Shown here: in pieces, positions 1 through 7,693 of the stretch
Layout of the letters: every line of letters starts with the position of its first letter
Numbering within the stretch: the stretch's first letter is position 1
NCBI RefSeq assembly: GCF_000943545.1
Contig: NZ_JTHP01000060.1
Span: 1-38,917 of the forward strand
Length of the DNA: 38,917 nt
DNA from: Paenibacillus terrae
GTDB taxonomy: Bacteria > Bacillota > Bacilli > Paenibacillales > Paenibacillaceae
Reading direction: 5' to 3'
Made by a program: the position numbers and the translations under genes
The notes under the pieces: model-generated
The model's database searches: none
Seen by the model: the letters and a program-made list of their open reading frames with translations, nothing else
Told to the model about the DNA's origin: nothing

Positions 1-9
1 ACACGACGA

Positions 10-534
10 CTAATGCGCCTGCGTCAGCGATTCGAGCTGAAATAACGTAGAGCGGCTCAGCAAGGCGCCGTTTACATAGTGAAAAGGGTTTTCGGTGGTG
101 GCGCCGATAAACACGATCGTACCCTTTTCCACCGCAGGCAGCAGTGCATCCTGGCGTGAGCTGTTGAAACGATGTACCTCATCGAGAAACAGGATCGTCT
201 TTTTGCCGTACATAGATTTATTCGTTTGTGCGCGGTCAATGACTTCCCTCACGTCCTTCACTGACGCTTCCACTGCATTCAGGCGAACAAATTCGCCTTG
301 CGTGTGTTGTGAAATGATATGCGCCAGCGTCGTCTTGCCACATCCCGGCGGCCCGTACAGGAGTATGGAAGAAACCTGATCTGCCTCTATAGCTCTTCGC
401 AGCAGCTTGCCCGGACCAACGACATGCTCCTGTCCAATATATTCGTCCAGCGAAGTCGGGCGCAGTCGGTCAGCAAGGAGTCGATTGCTTGGCGTCGAAT
501 CCTGGGAATATGAAAATAAGTCCATTTCATTCAC
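10..534 (-). CDS. rarA: RarA/MgsA-type AAA+ ATPase, N-terminal part only
   Basis: Replication-associated recombination protein A (YrvN in B. subtilis), a clamp-loader-like AAA+ ATPase acting at stalled forks. The 174 residues carry Walker A GPPGCGKTT (61-69), Walker B FLDEVHRF (116-123), the sensor-like region GATTENPF (144-151) and the arginine-finger region LLSRS (158-162). The family is normally about 420-440 residues, so the lid, the tetramerisation and the C-terminal domains are missing. The frame ends at a TAG (12..10) nine bases from the window edge, in a place where the family normally continues H-A-L-V; the bases after the stop read L-V-V-V in another frame, which suggests a small deletion or a sequencing error. 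The start ATG at 534 follows AAGGAAG; a second ATG lies nine bases on. The family identity is sure; whether the gene is broken is not. Confidence 0.85.
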   Translation of the reverse strand: MNEMDLFSYSQDSTPSNRLLADRLRPTSLDEYIGQEHVVGPGKLLRRAIEADQVSSILLYGPPGCGKTTLAHIISQHTQGEFVRLNAVEASVKDVREVIDRAQTNKSMYGKKTILFLDEVHRFNSSRQDALLPAVEKGTIVFIGATTENPFHYVNGALLSRSTLFQLESLTQAH

Positions 535-888
535 TTCCTTATGGTGATATGAGGGAACACTCTACCCCTGCGGGGTCCATATACATCGCGTTCGCTCATG
601 CAGTTGAAAAACCTGAAAATTCAAGCGATCTATCATCCTAAAAACGGTATGAACCGCCTTTTATTCTACCATACCCACAGACAAGTTGCAGATAGCACGG
701 TCACGGCATAGCTATATATTTACATACCTGCAACCTGGCAAGCAAAAGAAAGAACAGCCGAACGAAAGATAAATTTCGTGGCTGTTCTTGTTACTGATAT
801 GACATATGACTCCCATGATGTTCACCATTATGGTAGCTTAAGCAGTTACTACGCATCCACTTAGACGCTAATTTAAAATACCCTTTCC
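535..888. other. Intergenic region between helD and rarA
   Basis: No protein gene is supported here. On the minus strand, an extended -10-like TGGTAGAAT (TAGAAT at 663-668) could serve rarA, but no good -35 was seen. A small perfect hairpin ACCCC-tgc-GGGGT (564-576) would lie in the rarA leader. The helD-side hairpin at 750-789 is listed separately. The rest shows nothing I can name. Confidence 0.4.
745..789 (-). terminator. Probable terminator downstream of helD
   Basis: A 10-bp stem (750-759 with 780-789) continues after a two-base bulge into a 6-bp stem (762-767 with 774-779). Read on the minus strand it is followed by a T-rich tract, TTTCTTTTG. It lies about 100 nt past the helD stop, so it most likely ends that transcript. 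Confidence 0.6.
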
Positions 889-3030
889 TTACTTCACCTG
901 TTCCTGTACATAACTCGGAAGAGTGCCCTCATGTAACAACCACAGCTCATGCAGCGCACGAGTACAGCCCACATACAGCAGCTTGGCATCCCATGCCAGC
1001 TCTCCATAATGTTCTCGGTCGGCATCCGCTACAATGACTGCGTCGAACTCCAGCCCTTTGGACAGGTACACAGGCAGAACGGACAATCCGCCTTCGTATT
1101 GCTTTTTACCGCCGTCAATCAGATTCACACCTAACCCTGCATTCGTAAAAGCCTCATGCAGCTCCACTGCCTCCTTCAAGGTACGTGTCAGCACAGATAC
1201 AGTACGGTATTCCTTGGAAGAAAGCTCTTGCAGAGCGGTCAGCAAACTCTGTTCACGCCCCGATGTACCGTATGGCAGTGTACGCACCGGATCGCCGCTA
1301 CGGAATACCGGAACGGCCGTAATGCCGCCGCGAACCCCCTGCTCCAAAATCGTATTTGCAAATTCTATAATTTCCAGCGTTGATCTGTAGCTTCGGGTAA
1401 GTGCAAAATATCCCGTATGTTCCGGCGCAAAAAGAGAACTCATTTCCTCCCACGCATGTACGCCACGGTATTCGTGAATGCCCTGTGACAGATCACCCAA
1501 TATCGTGAAGGAATGCCCTTTAACGAACAAATCCAGCAATGCGATATGAAAAGGTGAAAAATCCTGCGCTTCATCAATGACCACATGGTCAAAACGTTGC
1601 GACGATTCTACCTCATGAATCAGCACATGAAGATATACCAAGGCAGTAAGATCCTCTTCGCGGATAACCTGTTTACGCAGGTCCGACTGTGTGGTCTTAA
1701 AAATAGCAGCAGGCAAAGAAGCCTTCAGCTCCGCAGCCGTGTCTGCGGGTAATCCTTTTGCTGCCTGAAAAAGCTGCTTGTAAAGCGTCAGCGCGTCGTA
1801 TTGGGGCCATTTTTTAGCATATGCCTTTTCCCGGGGTCCCGCTTTTTTCTTGCATTCCTTGAGCGCAGCCGCCGAGGGCGACTTTTTCAGCTCCATTTCA
1901 ATCCAGCGATGAACTCTTGCAAGCACACGTTCTTTTCGCTTCGCGAGCGGATAGGGCTTGTATTCCTCATTGAACCAGTTCAAAATCTCGGCTCGCGGGA
2001 GCACCGCCCCATCCCATGGTGAAAAATCTCCCTCCGGGACCGAGACAGGCTCCAGCCGTTCCACAAAAGCTTGAAGCAGCTTCATGAAGTGAATCGAACC
2101 TTTGAATCGTCCTGGCGCCTCATCCATAGATTCCGTTCTGAGGCTGCCGCTTTCAAACCAATAAGCTAACGTTTCAGCAGGATCAGCTATAGGTAAATCC
2201 AGACCCAACAAATGAAGCGCCCAGTCCGCAAATGTACTTTGCTGAATATTTCCAACCCCCAGCTCTGGAAGTACATCTGAAATATAATCGAGAAACATAT
2301 GATTCGGTGCAAAAATAACCATCTTGTCCGCCGATACTTGCTCCTTGTATTGATACAGCAAAAATGCGAGACGATGCAGCGCTACCGTCGTCTTGCCACT
2401 ACCCGCTACCCCTTGAATGACGAGGGCTGTATTTTTAGCGGCACGAATGATTTGATCCTGCTCTGCCTGAATCGTAGATACGATATCCCGCAATCGGTTA
2501 TCCTTGTTCTCTCCCAGACGATAGACGAGAAATTCATCGGAAACCGCAGGCTCGTCGCTTTCACGGTTGTACGTATCAGCTACCCGTTCCAGTATTCTTT
2601 TACGAATGACAACGTTGCGCTTTAGATACACCAAGCCCTCAATCGTTCCCTCAGGAGCTTCGTAGGACGCGGTTTCTTCACCGCCTGTAAAAGAATAAAA
2701 CAAGCTGGCAATCGGCGCGCGCCAATCAATCACAAGCGGATACGCAAACGCTTCCTCGCGCTCCACTCCGATTTTGCCGATGTAGAGCGGCTTACGCTGT
2801 CCCCTGCCACGTTCGTCAAAATCCATGCGTCCAAAATAAGGCTCCTGCGCACTTTTTGCCAAAGCCTGGCGTTTTTCCTCCCGCCCGGATTCCAGCACCT
2901 GCTCCGTAAAATCATGTCCCGTGTACACCGGCGTATTGCGAAGCCGTTCCAATCTGCGATCAATTTCCTCCATAGCAAGCGACAGCCTGTGCTGTTCTTC
3001 TTGATAGGCACTTTGAAACCCGTTCTCCAT
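889..3030 (-). CDS. helD: HelD-like UvrD/Rep-family helicase (RNA polymerase recycling factor)
   Basis: A 713-residue superfamily 1 helicase-like ATPase of the HelD family. In B. subtilis HelD binds RNA polymerase and helps release stalled or post-termination complexes. The N-terminus (about 1-60) is predicted helical and matches the HelD arm. Walker A is GVAGSGKTT (207-215), Walker B VVIDEAQD (483-490), followed by motif III (LGDLSQGI, 511-518). Late motifs SKGLEFDAVIV and LLYVGCTRA fit motifs V and VI. The start ATG is preceded by AGGAGG at good spacing. B. subtilis HelD is 774 residues, so this is slightly short but complete. It sits alone between two terminators, so it is probably its own transcription unit. 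Rifampicin-related roles are known only for actinobacterial HelD and are not claimed here. Confidence 0.93.
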   Translation of the reverse strand: MENGFQSAYQEEQHRLSLAMEEIDRRLERLRNTPVYTGHDFTEQVLESGREEKRQALAKSAQEPYFGRMDFDERGRGQRKPLYIGKIGVEREEAFAYPLVIDWRAPIASLFYSFTGGEETASYEAPEGTIEGLVYLKRNVVIRKRILERVADTYNRESDEPAVSDEFLVYRLGENKDNRLRDIVSTIQAEQDQIIRAAKNTALVIQGVAGSGKTTVALHRLAFLLYQYKEQVSADKMVIFAPNHMFLDYISDVLPELGVGNIQQSTFADWALHLLGLDLPIADPAETLAYWFESGSLRTESMDEAPGRFKGSIHFMKLLQAFVERLEPVSVPEGDFSPWDGAVLPRAEILNWFNEEYKPYPLAKRKERVLARVHRWIEMELKKSPSAAALKECKKKAGPREKAYAKKWPQYDALTLYKQLFQAAKGLPADTAAELKASLPAAIFKTTQSDLRKQVIREEDLTALVYLHVLIHEVESSQRFDHVVIDEAQDFSPFHIALLDLFVKGHSFTILGDLSQGIHEYRGVHAWEEMSSLFAPEHTGYFALTRSYRSTLEIIEFANTILEQGVRGGITAVPVFRSGDPVRTLPYGTSGREQSLLTALQELSSKEYRTVSVLTRTLKEAVELHEAFTNAGLGVNLIDGGKKQYEGGLSVLPVYLSKGLEFDAVIVADADREHYGELAWDAKLLYVGCTRALHELWLLHEGTLPSYVQEQVK

Positions 3031-3169
3031 TTCAGTTACCTCCTAAGAATATCAAGTCTCGATTTTTGTATCCCATTCATTTGCTCCGACACAAAAAAAG
3101 GAAAGTAAGCGTAACACATTAAACCCAAAAAATCCAACCTTATTTCCTAATACGCCCATTTCCATGTAC

Positions 3170-3201
3170 AAAAAAACCGTCCTGCTCTCATTTCAAGACG
3201 G
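3170..3201 (-). terminator. Rho-independent terminator downstream of the ABC exporter
   Basis: An 8-bp stem with one mismatch (3177-3184 with 3194-3201) around a 9-nt loop is followed on the minus strand by seven T residues (3176-3170). It separates the exporter transcript from helD. Confidence 0.85.
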
Positions 3202-3301
3202 CCCTCCATTTTCACATATGAACACGCCCAGTAATATAACCAAACCGCTTCTAACCAAATCCCCAAATTCACTTCAAACCACTTCTTCCACTCATACATC
3301 T

Positions 3302-3339
3302 GTTCTTATGTTCTTATGCTCTTATGCTCTTGTTCTTAG
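3302..3339. repeat. Short degenerate tandem repeat of about 8 bp
   Basis: Three adjacent copies of GYTCTTAT are followed by two degraded copies (GCTCTT, GTTCTTA). This is low-complexity sequence in a non-coding gap; no function can be assigned. Confidence 0.6.
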
Positions 3340-3399
3340 CCCTTGAACTTCCCCTGCCCTTCACATAAAGTATGGACCCTTGCGGCACCAGCGAAGCGG

Positions 3400-3535
3400 G
3401 TGATTTGAATCCGAAGAAGCGGAGCGTTCGCCTTTGCCTCTAAATTCCAACCTTCTGTCTTATTACAATCAGAGGAATTCAGAGGCAACAGCGATCGGAG
3501 GATCAAATCACACGCGAAGCGGCCTCAAACGCTCC
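3400..3535. repeat. Large imperfect inverted repeat, possible structured RNA or intergenic repeat element
   Basis: The left arm (3400-3448) and right arm (3474-3511) pair imperfectly: GTGATTTGA at 3400-3408 matches TCAAATCAC at 3503-3511, and the inner ends GCCTCTAAATTCC and GGAATTCAGAGGC pair with one mismatch around a 25-nt loop. A second, competing pairing joins GGAGCGTT (3421-3428) to AACGCTCC (3528-3535). The element lies just past the stop of the ABC exporter and has no T-run, so it is not a simple terminator. I saw no second copy in this window. It may belong to a lineage-specific intergenic repeat family. Confidence 0.65.
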
Positions 3536-3548
3536 ATACTCCTCTCCC

Positions 3549-5345
3549 TCACACTTCCACAAACTGCTTCTGAGCCAGCTCTCGGTACACCTCATGGGAT
3601 TCAATCAGCTCCGTGTGGGTTCCTGCACCGGTTACCTTACCCTTGTCCAACACAATAATTTGATCGGAATGAACCACAGTAGACAAACGGTGAGCGATAA
3701 CAATCGTCGTACGACCTTCCATCAAATTCGCCAGCGCTTTTTGCACCTCATGCTCGGATGAACTGTCCAGACTGGATGTAGCCTCGTCCAGCATAAGAAT
3801 ATCCGGGCTACGTAGAAGCGCACGAGCAATGGCAATCCGTTGACGTTGCCCGCCAGAGAGCTTCATTCCCCGCTCACCCACTTCAGTCTCATAGCCTTGC
3901 GGTAAATCCATAATAAACGCATCCGCGTACGCCATCGTGGCTGCCTGTCTCACTTCCTCCAGATCAGCTTCCCGTCCCAAGCCATACGTAATATTATCTC
4001 TGACCGTTCCGGTCATCATCGAGCTTTCCTGCGACACATAGCCAATTTTGGAGCGCCAGGAGGATAATGTATACAACGATATCGGTTCATCTCCATAACG
4101 AATCTCTCCCGTATCCGGTACATAAAAACGTTCCAGCAACGAAAACAGCGTGGACTTGCCGCTTCCGCTCGGTCCAACAAATGCAGTTGTCCGGTTTGCC
4201 GGAATGACCAAACTGGCATGATGAAGAACCTCTTCACCTTCAGTATAGGAAAAGGCAACATCACGCAGCACGATATCCCTGCTTTCTTTTGTTGCTTCCT
4301 GCTTCAATTCCAGCGGCTCCTCTTCATGATCCAAAATCGTCTGAATTCGTTCCGTGGCACCCACCACCTTTTGCAGACGTGAATATAAGGTCGTGAACTG
4401 GGCCATCGGTGTAATCACCTGAAACAGCAGCAAAATAAAAGCTACCAAATCCCCGGCAGTCAGGACGCCCGATGCCACTCGTACACCACCTACACCCAAA
4501 ATAATGACCAGCACTGCGGTCAGCAGGAAGGTAGAAATGGGACCTACCAACGCCAAAATACGAGATTCCTGCAAGCCAAAACGGAACATCCGGTAAATCC
4601 GATCCTCTCCGGCCTGTGCTTCCCTGCTTTCCGTCCCGTACGCCTTTACCAGCCTGATCTCTCCGATAACCTGACTCAGTACCGAAGTCAGATCAGCCAT
4701 CTCATCCTGCTGCTTTTTGGATATACGGTACATTTTCCTGCCCACGGGAAATAAAATCAGCGCAGTTAATGGAACGATAGCCATAATAATGAGTGTCATG
4801 ACCCAATCCAGATAAAAAAGCAAGGCAATACCGCCAATAATGGCAATTACGTTAGAAATCAGATTCACAAGATACTCCGTAATCAGGTTCATAATCAGAC
4901 TTGTATCATTGGTGACACGACTCATCGTATCCCCGGAACGATTCCGGTCAAAATACGGAATGGGAAGAGACAAAATTTTATGCCATAAGCGTTTGCGCAA
5001 ATTAGCCACAATTTTGTGTCCGGCATAGTTCAGCATATAAATGGAAACCGCTGAAGCCACAGCCTGGAGCACGAAGGCCCCAAGCAAGCCAAGAATGACC
5101 ATTCGGTTCAATGAAGAAAAGGTCAAACCGTCGATCAGTCCCTTGGTCATCAGCGGTACAATTAAACCGGCAGTCGTCTGAATCAAGGTCAGAATCAGGG
5201 CGATCACGAGAATGGCCTTGGGAGGATGTGCACTTGCAATCAATTTGACAAATCGGCCCATGCCAGCCTTATCGGGTTTTTTATCCGGCTTTTCCTTCAT
5301 TCGATCCTGCTGTTCATCCTGCTGTAGATGATGTTCCTTTTCCAT
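3549..5345 (-). CDS. ABC-type multidrug/lipid exporter, fused membrane and ATPase domains
   Basis: A 598-residue half transporter that should work as a homodimer, resembling BmrA/MsbA-type exporters. The N-terminus is charged and cytoplasmic (1-40). Six membrane segments follow (about 44-305). The ATPase domain has Walker A GPSGSGKST (391-399), Q-loop VSQE (437-440), signature LSGGQ (496-500), Walker B ILMLDE (516-521) and the switch His 552. The frame is open further upstream, but that extension overlaps the end of the upstream permease gene; ATG at 5345 with GAGG about ten bases before it starts where exporter homology begins. The substrate cannot be read from the sequence. A terminator-like hairpin lies between it and the upstream permease, so the two may be only partly co-transcribed. 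Confidence 0.93.
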   Translation of the reverse strand: MEKEHHLQQDEQQDRMKEKPDKKPDKAGMGRFVKLIASAHPPKAILVIALILTLIQTTAGLIVPLMTKGLIDGLTFSSLNRMVILGLLGAFVLQAVASAVSIYMLNYAGHKIVANLRKRLWHKILSLPIPYFDRNRSGDTMSRVTNDTSLIMNLITEYLVNLISNVIAIIGGIALLFYLDWVMTLIIMAIVPLTALILFPVGRKMYRISKKQQDEMADLTSVLSQVIGEIRLVKAYGTESREAQAGEDRIYRMFRFGLQESRILALVGPISTFLLTAVLVIILGVGGVRVASGVLTAGDLVAFILLLFQVITPMAQFTTLYSRLQKVVGATERIQTILDHEEEPLELKQEATKESRDIVLRDVAFSYTEGEEVLHHASLVIPANRTTAFVGPSGSGKSTLFSLLERFYVPDTGEIRYGDEPISLYTLSSWRSKIGYVSQESSMMTGTVRDNITYGLGREADLEEVRQAATMAYADAFIMDLPQGYETEVGERGMKLSGGQRQRIAIARALLRSPDILMLDEATSSLDSSSEHEVQKALANLMEGRTTIVIAHRLSTVVHSDQIIVLDKGKVTGAGTHTELIESHEVYRELAQKQFVEV

Positions 5346-5382
5346 AAACCATTTACCTCGCTTCCTGTCTGACCATTCTTGT

Positions 5383-5413
5383 CCAAACAACAACACCCGC
5401 GCTCTGCGCGGGT
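5383..5413 (-). terminator. Probable terminator downstream of the purine permease
   Basis: A GC-rich 8-bp stem (5395-5402 with 5406-5413) with a 3-nt loop is followed on the minus strand by a mixed T-rich tract, TGTTGTTGTTTGG. The T-run is interrupted, so some read-through into the ABC exporter is plausible. Confidence 0.6.
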
Positions 5414-5439
5414 ATGAATAGTGCCTAAATTTGAGTTTA

Positions 5440-6738
5440 CTACACCAGAGAATGAAGCACAAAGTTAGCCACAAATAGCACGGAAATAATATACAATGCG
5501 ACAGGCACTTCCTTGCCGCGCCCTGCTGCAAGTTTGGCTACGGGATATGCAATAAAACCAAATGCCATCCCGTCTACAATGCTATAAGTAAAAGGCATCA
5601 TCACCATGACCAGAAATGCAGGAAACGCCTCGGTAAAATCACTAAAATCCATTTCACGCACATTTTGCACCATCAGACCGCCAATGATGATGAGCACGGG
5701 TGCAATGGCACTATCCGGAATGTAAGCTAGCAACGGAATAAAAAAGAAGGTTGCCCCGAATAAAATGGCAGTGACCAGCGGCGTCGCCCCTGAGCGACCT
5801 CCTGCTGCAATACCCGCCGTCGATTCCGCAGCCGCTACCGCTGGACTGCTCCCTAAAATACCGGCAAAAATATTGGTTACCGCTAACACTCGCAGGCTGT
5901 TCTTGAACGTGTCCGGTCTTCCGATCATGTTGGTCTGCGCTGCAATCATCCCAATGTTTTCGAACAGAACAATAAGCAGCAGCAAAAAAACAGCGATCCA
6001 GAAGGCTACCGAAACGATGCCTGAAAAGGATAACTCACCAAACAATTGCCCATACTGCCGCACTGTTTCAGAGGTTCGCACCCCGCTTGTCGGTTCTACA
6101 GCTCCCAGCACGTAAGCAAGCCCTGTTCCTGCCAAAATACTAATCAGCAGTCCTCCCTGCACGTTGCGCACAAACAGCACAATAGCGAGCAGCAATGTTA
6201 CACAAGCCGTGATTACCTTTGGATCATTAAAATGGCCGATAGCGACAAAAGTCGTTTGGTGAGCAATCACGATGCCACTTTTTTGCAACCCGATAAAGGT
6301 CAAAAATAAACCAATTCCTACCGTAATTCCGTGCTGCAAATTATGGGGAATCGCCTGGCTAATCAGCTTGTACAAGGACGTAAATGCAACAACGGCGAAT
6401 AAAATGCCTGTAATGGTGACCACCATCAATGCTTCCTGCCAGCTCAGCTTCATAGAGTGTACGAGCGTATAAGTGAAAAAAGCATTAATCCCCATCCCTG
6501 GTACAACAACCATGGGCGACTTTCCGCCAAAGGCCATAAGCAGGCAGCCGATAATCGACGTGAGCAGTGTACCCAGCATTGCCCCTTGTAATGGAATCCC
6601 GGCATCTGCCAAAATGGTGGCATTGACCATTACAATATATACAACGGAAAAATAGGAAATGGCACCAGCGGCCACTTCCTTTTTCCAATGATGCTCGGGT
6701 TTGAAACCGAGACTTCTGGACCATAGTCCACCCTTCAT
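5440..6738 (-). CDS. AzgA-type (PbuG/PbuO-like) guanine/hypoxanthine permease
   Basis: A 432-residue polytopic permease of the AzgA branch of the NCS2 family, which imports guanine, hypoxanthine or adenine with protons. The family motifs are present: PGMGINAFFTY near residue 80 and AESTAGIAAGGRSG near residue 300, which sit in the two half-helices of the substrate site. An in-frame TTG 18 bases upstream is possible, but ATG at 6738 has GGAGGG seven bases before it and is preferred. The gene starts about 50 bases after the tcdA stop and is probably read from the same transcript. I looked for a purine riboswitch upstream and there is no room for one. Which purine is transported cannot be decided. 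Confidence 0.92.
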   Translation of the reverse strand: MKGGLWSRSLGFKPEHHWKKEVAAGAISYFSVVYIVMVNATILADAGIPLQGAMLGTLLTSIIGCLLMAFGGKSPMVVVPGMGINAFFTYTLVHSMKLSWQEALMVVTITGILFAVVAFTSLYKLISQAIPHNLQHGITVGIGLFLTFIGLQKSGIVIAHQTTFVAIGHFNDPKVITACVTLLLAIVLFVRNVQGGLLISILAGTGLAYVLGAVEPTSGVRTSETVRQYGQLFGELSFSGIVSVAFWIAVFLLLLIVLFENIGMIAAQTNMIGRPDTFKNSLRVLAVTNIFAGILGSSPAVAAAESTAGIAAGGRSGATPLVTAILFGATFFFIPLLAYIPDSAIAPVLIIIGGLMVQNVREMDFSDFTEAFPAFLVMVMMPFTYSIVDGMAFGFIAYPVAKLAAGRGKEVPVALYIISVLFVANFVLHSLV

Positions 6739-6787
6739 ACCAAAACCCTCCAGCAAGTTGTTCGATCTGTACCTACTATTTTCAGAC

Positions 6788-7537
6788 TTACACGCCAGCG
6801 TTGTTTAACAAATCCTTGACAGCCACACTGACCATAATCAATCCTGCCACGGGAGGTACAAAAGCATTACTCGCAGGCGGCTGCTTCGCCTTCCTGATTT
6901 CGGGTGCGTTCGCAGGTACGATTTTTTTCGTAATCTCTTCACGCGGCTTCATCGGTTCCTCATCGGAGTATACGACCTTGACACCTTTTGTAATGCCTTC
7001 CTTGCGCAGCTTGGTACGGATTACACGGGCAATCGGGTCCATTTTCGTTTGTGAGATATCCGCCACCTGAAAACGGCTTGGGTCCATTTTATTGGCAGCG
7101 CCCATACTGGAGATCATCGGAATGCCCCGCTTCAGACATTCCTTGATCAAATGGATTTTGTAAATAATCGTATCCGAGGCATCCAGCACATAATCCAGAT
7201 CGTACTTGAACAGCTCCTCATACGTTTCTTCCGTATAAAACATGTTCAATGCAATCGCTTCACATTCAGGATTAATCAGCTTCACACGCTCGACCATCAG
7301 ATCGGCCTTTTTTTGACCTACCGTTGTCGTCAGCGCATGAATTTGGCGGTTAATATTAGTAATATCCACGACATCCTTATCAATCAAAATGATGCGTCCA
7401 ACACCCGTACGCGCCAGCGCTTCCACTGCAATGGAGCCGACACCACCGATACCTAGCACGGCTACCGTGCTATTTTTCATAACCTCCAGACCCTCAGTCC
7501 CGATGGCCAGTTCTGTTCTTGAAAATTGATGCAGCAT
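6788..7537 (-). CDS. tcdA: tRNA threonylcarbamoyladenosine dehydratase (TcdA/YrvM)
   Basis: An E1/ThiF-like ATP-dependent enzyme that cyclises t6A37 of tRNA to ct6A. The 249 residues closely follow B. subtilis YrvM: an N-terminal LHQFSRTELAIG, a Rossmann motif GIGGVG (about 31-36), the stretch DITNINRQ for ATP/Mg contact, and the C-terminal SNAFVPPVAGLI. Two in-frame ATGs lie close together; the second (7537) has GGGAGG at 11 bases and matches the family start, whereas the first would sit only two bases from it. It is downstream of aspS on the same strand, with only a weak hairpin between, so the tRNA-related genes may share transcription. Confidence 0.95.
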   Translation of the reverse strand: MLHQFSRTELAIGTEGLEVMKNSTVAVLGIGGVGSIAVEALARTGVGRIILIDKDVVDITNINRQIHALTTTVGQKKADLMVERVKLINPECEAIALNMFYTEETYEELFKYDLDYVLDASDTIIYKIHLIKECLKRGIPMISSMGAANKMDPSRFQVADISQTKMDPIARVIRTKLRKEGITKGVKVVYSDEEPMKPREEITKKIVPANAPEIRKAKQPPASNAFVPPVAGLIMVSVAVKDLLNNAGV

Positions 7538-7598
7538 ATGGTACATATCCTCCCTCACTGATTTAGACACTATGCTTGTACTCCATGCATACAAACCA

Positions 7599-7632
7599 CG
7601 AACCCATTATCCATAAGAGGGTAACGGGTTCA
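7599..7632 (-). terminator. Weak hairpin between aspS and tcdA
   Basis: GAACCC (7600-7605) pairs with GGGTTC (7626-7631), with a few more pairs inside. The minus-strand tail is GTGGTTTG rather than a real T-run, so termination, if any, would be partial. Confidence 0.3.
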
Positions 7633-7693
7633 TGGCACTTTTCTTCGCTTTTCACAGGCCCAAATAAGGCACTTATAGAATCAAATGTTCGTC

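Larger units (their letters stand above)
3031..3548. other. Intergenic region between the ABC exporter and helD
   Basis: This 518-bp gap holds a minus-strand terminator (3170-3201), a short run of degenerate octamers (3302-3339) and a large inverted-repeat element (3400-3535), each listed separately. No coding region with a ribosome binding site was found. A helD promoter must lie between the terminator and 3030, but none matched a consensus well. Confidence 0.5.

Noticed and set aside
541..600. Terminator at the ACCCC-tgc-GGGGT hairpin
   Set aside because: No T-run on either strand; it is more likely a leader hairpin of rarA.
3302..3339. CRISPR-like repeat array
   Set aside because: The units are about 8 bp, adjacent and without spacers; no cas genes are present.
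3434..3658. A 74-codon plus-strand frame across the inverted repeat
   Set aside because: It runs into the antisense of the ABC exporter, has no ribosome site and depends on the repeat arms.
6739..6790. Purine riboswitch before the purine permease
   Set aside because: The spacer after tcdA is only about 50 bases and contains no aptamer-like pairing.
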